A stretch of DNA of 27,838 nt, from contig JASVEC010000234.1 in the NCBI GenBank assembly GCA_030770535.1, forward strand, positions 1 to 27,838, given 5' to 3'. The translations under genes were made by a program, and so were the position numbers. The notes under the pieces were generated by a model that was not told the origin of the DNA, did not search any database, and saw only the letters and a program-made list of their open reading frames with translations. The stretch is from Batkoa obscura. Taxonomy: Eukaryota > Entomophthoromycota > Entomophthoromycetes > Entomophthorales > Batkoaceae. Below, piece after piece: positions 21,844 to 27,838 of this stretch. How positions within the stretch are numbered: the stretch's first letter is position 1; the number at the start of each line of letters is the position of its first letter.

Positions 21844-22267
21844 TTAAAGTTTTATAAAATTAATATAAATGACTTATTTATTATAAATTATGCTATTGAT
21901 ATTAAACTTTAAATAAGTCTAATCGTTAATAGTAAATTTTAACATAGTTTAAGTTGCTAGAGCATGGTAATTATCGTTAGTAGACACTAATTCATTAGTT
22001 TCTTACTAAGTACATTTTTACGTTTAGGTTTTAAGTTTGATTTTGATATAAGTTGTAGTAATTTTAATGACTAAAGCTACTATTTTAACTTTTTAAAACA
22101 AATATTAAAGATCATTACTTCTCTATAGTTAATTAATATATAATACAAATTATTGTTCAACTTTAATATAAATAATTTAATTATAGTCATAATTACCAAA
22201 TTAATTGATATTGCTATATTTAATATAATTACTCAATTAGTCATCAAAAATTTAAACTAAACTTTAA
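21844..22267. promoter_or_regulatory. Three TTAAAGTTT (Wor1-type) motifs upstream of the WOPR gene
   Basis: TTAAAGTTT lies at 21844-21852 and its reverse complement at 21904-21912 and 22259-22267, about 0.7-1.1 kb before the ATG. TTAAAGTTT is the published Wor1 core, and Wor1 binds its own promoter. The motif is AT-rich and also occurs singly at 13341, about 15745, 26567 and 27068, so clustering rather than presence is the evidence. Confidence 0.3.
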
Positions 22268-22600
22268 ACTTTCGAAATCTTTGTTCTTCTTGACTATAAA
22301 ATTATGCTAAGTATATTTTCTAAATACATTTAACACTTTATTTAATGTTTAAAATAGCATAAATTTTTCAAAGATTATTAGCATTTAATTAAAAGTTTAA
22401 TTTTAATAATTTTATTGAAACTTAAAGTATTATTTTTATTATGGTAATGTTTGTTTTATATTAAAGTTAGTTAAAACAAACGTATAAGTAAATTCTAAAT
22501 GATTACATTAAAAATAAAATATATAACTGTACAAATATAGATAAACTATATATTTATATAATGTGATTTGTTAAGGACTAGAACTAAAAAGATTCATACA

Positions 22601-22624
22601 TTAATTAATTAATTAATTAATTAA
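22601..22624. repeat. (TTAA)6 microsatellite
   Basis: Six perfect TTAA units in a row, followed by CGTACA. It lies about 310 bp upstream of the WOPR ATG. Confidence 0.9.
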
Positions 22625-22712
22625 CGTACATTCATAAACAATGCCGAATGCTATGAAATAATTGAAAAGAATATTAAAAAGGAATCTACTTGATTAAGTA
22701 ACTTTAGTTTTT

Positions 22713-22749
22713 TTAAAACAATTTTATTTTTAAAATAGAATTGTTTTAA
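22713..22749. repeat. 37-bp near-perfect palindrome upstream of the WOPR gene
   Basis: The arms 22713-22730 (TTAAAACAATTTTATTTT) and 22732-22749 are reverse complements at 17 of 18 positions around a single central T. It sits about 185 bp before the ATG, so it is either promoter DNA or part of the 5' leader, where it would form a hairpin. Confidence 0.7.
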
Positions 22750-22933
22750 TTTCCATAGTTTGCTTTAAGTTGTGCTGCCTAAGTGGCCAATTGTATTAAC
22801 TATAGTTGATGGCACTATCTAATCATTTTAACTAAAGTAATTCGTTACTATTATCACTAATGATGCTGCCGAAAATAAACATATTTAAATAGTTAAAAAG
22901 GTAAGAGGATTATTTTTAATTTATAATAATAAA

Positions 22934-23578
22934 ATGGACAACTTTTTTAATGGCTACATTGAAGACTCAAGGGACGCACTAATTATCATTGAAGCAACCA
23001 AACTTGGAATTTTCAAATTAACAAAAGACCGACTAAATCATATTGAAAGGAGGTTCATTAAGCCTGGCTCTTGCTTTGTATGGAAGCAAGATAAATTTAA
23101 TTTACAACGATGGACAGATGGAAAATCATGGTCAGCATCCAAGTATAGTAAAGGGTTTTTTTATTATTTAGAAAAAGAAAAGAAAAAGAGTCAAAATAAT
23201 AGTCTATATAGTATATATAATAAAAGCAAAAATGAATTAATTAAAAAGACTTTTACTGTCAACGGTCTTGATAATCAAAAATATCAATTAATAAATTATA
23301 TATATAAGAATAACGAAAAAAACTTGAGTTTAATAAAACCAAAGCAAATTTATTTTCAATCTCTAAATTCTTTTAAAGATGAATATTATCCCTCTTCTCA
23401 TATATTAAGTCCTATTATCATTTCAAACGATAATAAGGATATAAACAACGAAAACAGTAATGTCACATCAAATGATGATAATAGTAATAATATTAAAACA
23501 TTAGAGTGTGAGATTGATCAGCATCTTTATCATTTAGAGGATTTAAGACAATTGTCGCTATTACCAATTCAACTTTAG
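22934..23578 (+). CDS. WOPR-domain (Gti1/Pac2/Wor1 family) transcriptional regulator, short form
   Basis: WOPR proteins are fungal regulators of morphology, mating or virulence programmes (Wor1, Ryp1, Sge1, Gti1, Pac2). The domain starts almost at the N-terminus: FNGYIEDSRDALIIIEATKLGI (residues 5-26, written here only as a location; key residues Gly7, Tyr8, Asp14, Ala15, Glu20, Ala21), then GSCFVW (45-50) and the hallmark RWTDGKSWSAS (59-69). The second half of the domain is at about 101-125 (LIKKTFTVN, KYQLINYIY). The two halves are separated by only ~20 residues. At 214 residues it is much shorter than Wor1 and lacks the long Gln/Asn-rich tail; the C-terminus has an Asn/Asp-rich stretch (about 165-187). 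The ATG is preceded by an A-rich context (TAATAAAATGG) and stops upstream. No intron is needed. It stands alone, over 2 kb from any other likely gene. Confidence 0.9.
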   Translation: MDNFFNGYIEDSRDALIIIEATKLGIFKLTKDRLNHIERRFIKPGSCFVWKQDKFNLQRWTDGKSWSASKYSKGFFYYLEKEKKKSQNNSLYSIYNKSKNELIKKTFTVNGLDNQKYQLINYIYKNNEKNLSLIKPKQIYFQSLNSFKDEYYPSSHILSPIIISNDNKDINNENSNVTSNDDNSNNIKTLECEIDQHLYHLEDLRQLSLLPIQL

Positions 23579-25045
23579 CATTAATTTTAAATATGAATAA
23601 ACCATATATATTTTACTTTTGTGTGCATTTTGTTATTATTTGTAAATTTATTTATTAGTTTTTTATGCTTCACCGCTTAACTATAGTTATTAATTCTTTT
23701 TAATTGAAATCTAATAGTTATTCTTTAATATAAACCAATTAGCATTTATAGGCATTTATCAGCATTATAGTACTATATTCATGATAATAGAATAATAATT
23801 TTAGAACAGTGTACTAAAGCCATAATTTTAAATATATTTGCATTATTTAAAATTATTAAGTTGAAACTTTTTAAATTAAAACGATGGCTAATATAATAAA
23901 ATGAAGATATTGAAATTGTTAATAGCTAAGTTTTTAATTGATATTTATGGTTTCTATATTACTTATTATTACTAGTTTCAAAAATGTTTTCAAATTCAAC
24001 ATGCTTAAATTTAATAAATTAAAAATGAAAGCTATTAAAAAGTTGTTTTCGTTTTCATAGCCAATAATAGTTTACTATATAACCTTGAGTATAAAAGTAT
24101 CTTTAATAACAACTTGGTTCAGATATACATTTAAATTATACTTTAATTCTCCTGAGTTTCTCTAGACCTAAAAAATCTACTATATATAAAGCCAATATTC
24201 TTATTTTTAATGAATTTCAAAAAATAGAAAAGTTTATACTATAAAATAATAAAATTGATAGTATTAATTTCATTATTACTGTTTAATTCTTCCGAAAATA
24301 TTTAAAGAAATAGGTTTCATATATAGGTTATTATTTTATAGTGAGCTTTGTGTTTTAGATCGCATTAAAAGTACAATTGCCAACCAAGAGGGCATATTGT
24401 TCTCATAAGCAACTTTAAATAAAGCTAAAGCTTTAGAATAAAATGTTTGCATTAAACAGGTATATTTGTTAACTTAATCTAACTATAGACCAAATTTAGT
24501 GAGTTTCTGATATTTTTATAGTAATAAAACCCGTTTAATTGATCAGTTTTTGATTATAAACTCAAATATTTGATTAATATGTGTTTAAAGTTAACAAATC
24601 GGATGTGACTGCGTTTATTTTCCTTAAATATTTAACATTATTAATAAGTAATTACATTCTAGAATAAAGGATTCATCTTTAAATATAAGCATTTGTAGTT
24701 AAAAGAATATAATTCTATGATACAACCTTTTATATCCCGGCATCTATTTTTCTATATATCTCTTGCTTATAGTTATTATTTACACATTATTTTTATTAAA
24801 CTTGAAAACCTTTGATGTATTATGCCAACATTGTTAGTAAATTTTCAATCAATAGATCCAAAACTAATCTTGAAGTCTCTTTATGGTGTGTTTTTAATGT
24901 ATTCGTCATCATATCAGTAACAAAAATATTATAAGCAAAATATAATGGTATAATTAGTAAAGGAGATATAGTATTCCTTATACTAATGTTTTACAAGATA
25001 GTTTTAAAATTAGATTAATAAACAAAAGGTTCAAATGTATAACTA

Positions 25046-25101
25046 TATAAAGTTATACTTAATGTAAAAGTAATATAAAGTTATACTTAATGTAAAAGTA
25101 A
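25046..25101. repeat. Perfect 28-bp tandem duplication
   Basis: The unit starting TATAAAGTTATACTTAATGT occurs twice without a mismatch (25046-25073 and 25074-25101), followed by the start of a third (TATAAAT). It ends 35 bp before MITE-like copy 9. Confidence 0.92.
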
Positions 25102-25136
25102 TATAAATAAAAACAGTTAAAAGTTTACAATATATA

Positions 25137-25235
25137 GGGGTGTTTTTTTTTGATTTCATTACTTTTTCCATCTTTTAAATGCTATTCGAGTGGAAAGATT
25201 GTTAGCGAAATTCTTAAATGAAAAAATACATCTCC
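25137..25235 (-). mobile_element. MITE-like element, copy 9
   Basis: A 99-bp reverse copy, GGGGTGTTTTTTTTTG to ATACATCTCC. Flanks are TATA and ATAT; moving the left edge by one base gives ATAT on both sides. Confidence 0.83.
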
Positions 25236-25545
25236 ATATCTTCAAATTAGATTCCATATGAAAAAGAGGTATTATGTAAATAAAAGTAGCTAGTAAGACG
25301 TGACAAAATATAATGTATAAAAAGCTTTAAAATTATTTTTGTTTTACTTTGAGTAGCACGATAGCTGCTAGTATTCGAAATTTTATTATAATTAATTAAC
25401 GTTTGAGTAACTATTGAAAGCTATAATTGTATGTTAGCTTGTAAAAGTTAAATGGTATATATATAGCTACAATAAAGATATTGTAAATCAATAAAAACCA
25501 AATAGCGCATTTGTCGAAAGTTAACCTGGTTTGTGATATATAAAT

Positions 25546-25595
25546 ATCTTTCAAAACTATACTTTAAAAGTAGACTTTTATAAATTTTGAAAGAT
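25546..25595. repeat. 50-bp imperfect hairpin
   Basis: ATCTTTCAAAA at 25546-25556 is matched by TTTTGAAAGAT at 25585-25595. Inside, ACTTTAAAAGT and related bases give some further pairing. It is small and may be chance in this composition. Confidence 0.45.
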
Positions 25596-25889
25596 GAACT
25601 TTCAAACACTTATTTATAAAGGTAACAAGATAAATTAGGATACAGGGGAATTGACAAATAGGCTGACGGAAGAAGATAGGATAAAGTAAACATGAAATTA
25701 AGTAACCAAAAGATAAAGTCCTTTCCTTGAAGCATGACATACTAAGCTAGCAGTCAAGTGTTTTATCTAAATAAAGATCTAAAAGCAATAAAAGTAGACT
25801 CTTAAAAGGCAAACATACCAAAAATTAAACTAAAATACTAACTGTCTTTTAATTGCTAGATAGGAACATTAAACGTTCACAATTTCTTA

Positions 25890-26345
25890 TTAAGTAAATA
25901 AGTAACATATAAGGCATAGCCATGGATGAGAGATACAAAGGAAAATTAAAAAGATAAAAGCATATAGCCTTGCTTTTGGTAAAACATCATAGAAACGCTT
26001 AAACTTAATGTTCATAATTTGTAGAAACGAAATGTTAAAGAAGTATAAAAAGCCTATTAAATACCTATAACAAGTTACTTTGTTAACTTCACCAAAGATA
26101 AATTCCAATAAAAAGGAAAACCAATAGAAGCTATATAGGCTACTATGTACGCTTTAGAATCGCCAAAGCAATCTCTTTGTCTCAATTTTTGTAGAATAAT
26201 TATAAATGTAATAAAGCCTATAATAATTATTCCACCAAGGTAGTTAACGTTTGATAAAGCTAAAAATAAAAATAAAAATTAAAGATTAATCACTACGTTA
26301 TAATTTACCTTTATATATAAAAGAAACATAGCCGATTGGATTTAA
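25890..26345 (-). pseudogene. Possible multi-pass membrane protein gene or relic, structure unresolved
   Basis: On the minus strand an exon-like piece ends at 26309, followed by a 49-bp GT..AG intron (26260-26308) and an open segment from 26259 to about 26078. Across this join the reading is AFYQILNPIGYVSFIYKALS, then about 20 hydrophobic residues, LQKLRQRDCFGDSKAY and another hydrophobic span. A further frame to 25890 adds two hydrophobic segments (YLIGFLYFFNISFLQ and LYAFIFLIFLCISHPW). Together about five membrane spans can be seen. The frames of the second and third pieces do not join by an obvious intron. An in-frame stop lies not far upstream of the first piece, and no start is visible. 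It may be a real gene with introns I cannot place or a decayed one. I do not recognise the family. Confidence 0.4.
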
Positions 26346-26448
26346 TATTTGGTAAAAAGCAAAACTAATCAAAGTTTTATAACCCTTTTATACTGTTCTA
26401 AATATCTTCGTTCTACTTAGTTGAAAATTTCTTAAATTAAAAATTGTT

Positions 26449-26544
26449 GAGATGTTTTTCTGGTTTCATCACTTTTTCCATTTTTAGGCGCTATTTAAGT
26501 TGAAAGATTATTAGTAAAATTCTTAAACAAAAGTATATATCCTC
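26449..26544 (-). mobile_element. MITE-like element, copy 10
   Basis: A 96-bp reverse copy, GAGATGTTTTTCTGG to TATATCCTC, flanked by TGTT and AGTT (three of four bases shared). It lies just upstream of the membrane-protein locus. Confidence 0.82.
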
Positions 26545-27296
26545 AGTTGTTCTTTTAAATTATCTATTTAAAGTTTTATTTCATAAGAGAACAGTAATAA
26601 TTATGACCCGCAACCAACGTGAAAGGTCTAATGTTCAAGCTTTAATCATTTAGATTATGAATATATCTATAACTGTAGATCCCTATACGAACCTTATATA
26701 CAGTTGAGTATTTGATATTTATAATATTTTTTTATTGTAGCTTGAGATCAATTTCTATTCCCGAAGTTTTATGAACAATAAAGATCAGAAATCAGAAAAA
26801 ATTATTAAGACTAGAATAGAAATTTCAAAAAGCTTAATATAAGTTTAAAACAAAAAGTGCAATGTAATAGCTTAATATTAGAAATGTATATTAAATAAAT
26901 CAGTTAGTTTTCTATATTTAACTAATTTTTTATATTAAATTAATTATTTATTTTACATATAATAGAATGAGTTTTGGTTTTTTACTAATAAAGGTTTTAG
27001 CATTTTTAGGATTAAATTTACATGACTATAACTAATAAAGTCTTTTTAAATAAGAAATGTATGTAGCAAAACTTTAAAAATTTGATATGGCATAAAAAAG
27101 GCTCAACTATATGTGTAATATATCTATTATTTGAAAAAATTATGTTGAAAAACATTAAAATCATGATTTAATATAAAATCTACTTTTAAAAGCAAACTTT
27201 CAGAAAATGGATTTTATTTCCTTTTTTTAATTCTCCATAGCTTTTTATTTTACAATGCTAAAAAATTAAAATATGTAATAAAAGTGACATTTAAGT
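26545..27296. other. Stretch without a recognisable gene
   Basis: Mostly plain AT-rich DNA. Around 26600-26640 there is a short GC-richer island (GACCCGCAACCAACGTGAAA) that could be an exon fragment of the membrane-protein locus on the minus strand, but no frame is long enough to support this. Confidence 0.4.
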
Positions 27297-27396
27297 GGGA
27301 GTGTTTTTTTTTGGCTTCATTATTTTTTCCGTCTTTTAAGCACTATTTGAGTAGAAAGATTGTTAGTAAAATTCTTAAACACAAAAATACATCCCC
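27297..27396 (-). mobile_element. MITE-like element, copy 11
   Basis: A 100-bp reverse copy, GGGAGTGTTTTTTTTGG to ATACATCCCC, with a perfect AAGT duplication at 27293-27296 and 27397-27400. An open frame across it is only read-through of the element. Confidence 0.87.
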
Positions 27397-27597
27397 AAGT
27401 GCTATCAATTTTTTGTTTCCTCTTTATTTTTTTATATCATTTTCATCATTTTTTTACAGGACCTTTAAGGCTGTTGTTCTAAATTAAAAAACACTCATGT
27501 AGTTGTCTTTAATTGCTATCTAATGTTTCAAATTCTCACATTCATTTATAAGATGAAAAACAAAATAGAAGGAAACAAATAGCTAAAAAAGTTGCTG
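27397..27597. other. Non-coding stretch
   Basis: AT-rich DNA between MITE-like copy 11 and dispersed repeat copy B. Nothing is recognised. Confidence 0.5.
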
Positions 27598-27794
27598 GGA
27601 TCAATCGTGAAAATATTGCTTTGTCAGTCCCATGGTTAATTACAGCATAACAATCGCCTAAGCTGTTGTGTTTTTGAGTTCAGAGAAAATCAATCCCACG
27701 CTCTTAGTCTGATTTGCTATAAGGATTTCTAGCTCCATCCCAAAGAACACTATCTCTCGTTTTGATATTTGTACTCGTTAGAGTATAAAAGAGT
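27598..27794 (-). repeat. Diverged ~195-bp dispersed repeat, copy B
   Basis: The reverse complement aligns with 13826-14020 over nearly the same length. This copy is noticeably richer in G and C than copy A and than its surroundings, and may be closer to the original sequence. The richer composition continues to the window edge at 27838, so the element may extend beyond it. No frame is open throughout. Confidence 0.65.
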
Positions 27795-27838
27795 TTTCAG
27801 AGTATAGTAGTTCGAGGCTTTTTAACTGAGTTGTTCCC

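Larger units (their letters stand above)
18803..22933. other. 4.1-kb gene desert upstream of the WOPR regulator
   Basis: No gene can be supported. It contains the inverted pair of MITE-like copies 7 and 8 with a GC-richer segment between them, three Wor1-type motifs (21844-22267), a (TTAA)6 microsatellite (22601-22624) and a 37-bp near-perfect palindrome (22713-22749). A short run of ATA repeats lies near 19207-19224. Much of it may be a long regulatory region, as known for WOR1-type genes. Confidence 0.55.
23579..25889. other. 2.3-kb stretch without a recognisable gene
   Basis: I see no supportable coding region. It holds a perfect 28-bp tandem duplication, MITE-like copy 9, a small hairpin at 25546-25595 and, at about 25600-25800, a somewhat GC-richer segment that could belong to the membrane-protein locus read on the minus strand. 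Confidence 0.5.

Noticed and set aside
27284-27487. 67-residue plus-strand open frame
   Set aside because: It runs straight through MITE-like copy 11 and its flanks and has no family resemblance.
27660-27760. tRNA-derived SINE head in the dispersed repeat (weak A-box and B-box likenesses)
   Set aside because: The B-box resemblance is only partial, copy A does not keep it, and no cloverleaf can be drawn.
1-27838. tRNA, rRNA, CRISPR array or telomere repeats
   Set aside because: No T-loop-like motif with a matching cloverleaf, no rRNA signature, no regularly spaced direct repeats and no telomere-type array were seen on either strand.

Overview
The window comes from a very AT-rich nuclear genome, almost certainly a fungus. 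The strongest marker is a WOPR-domain (Gti1/Pac2/Wor1) regulator at 22.9 kb, a family known essentially only from fungi. A Ser2-type phosphoserine phosphatase, a Ubp9/CreB-like ubiquitin protease and an Msn2-like double zinc finger agree. A RalGAP beta-like protein, absent from budding yeast, hints at an early-diverging lineage, but I cannot name the organism. Introns are short (45-117 bp), GT..AG and extremely AT-rich. This let me rebuild four spliced genes by eye.

Layout. (1) 0-0.8 kb: a highly expressed-looking Cys/Gln-rich repeat protein on the minus strand whose reading passes through three frames. (2) 0.8-2.8 kb: gene-free, with three copies of a ~97-bp inverted-repeat element. (3) 2.8-13.3 kb: a compact housekeeping block with USP12/46-type deubiquitinase (-, 11 exons), RalGAP beta-like subunit (-, 3 exons), NOA1/YqeH-type mitochondrial circularly permuted GTPase (+, 2 exons) and phosphoserine phosphatase (-, 5 exons). 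RalGAP and NOA1 share a 153-bp divergent promoter; NOA1 and the phosphatase converge with 91 bp between stops. Two strong hairpins sit between USP and RalGAP. (4) 13.3-27.8 kb: a sparse region with only two intact genes, both transcription factors: a four-finger C2H2 protein (17.6 kb) and the small WOPR protein (22.9 kb). Each follows more than 4 kb of non-coding DNA. A possible membrane-protein gene or relic lies at 25.9-26.3 kb.

The most distinctive content is not a protein-coding system. It is a family of eleven ~95-100-bp MITE-like elements with GGGGATGT-type inverted ends and about 4-bp target duplications, confined to the gene-poor parts. Two copies of a private subtype face each other around a 637-bp GC-richer insert and may form a larger composite element. 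Other notable points are a 14-nt microexon carrying most of the protease's catalytic Cys box, a cluster of AGGGG/CCCCT sites before the Msn2-like gene, Wor1-type motifs and a 37-bp palindrome before the WOPR gene, and a diverged ~195-bp dispersed repeat present twice.

The housekeeping genes are functionally unrelated (protein deubiquitination, small-GTPase control, mitochondrial ribosome assembly, serine synthesis). I see no operon-like system.
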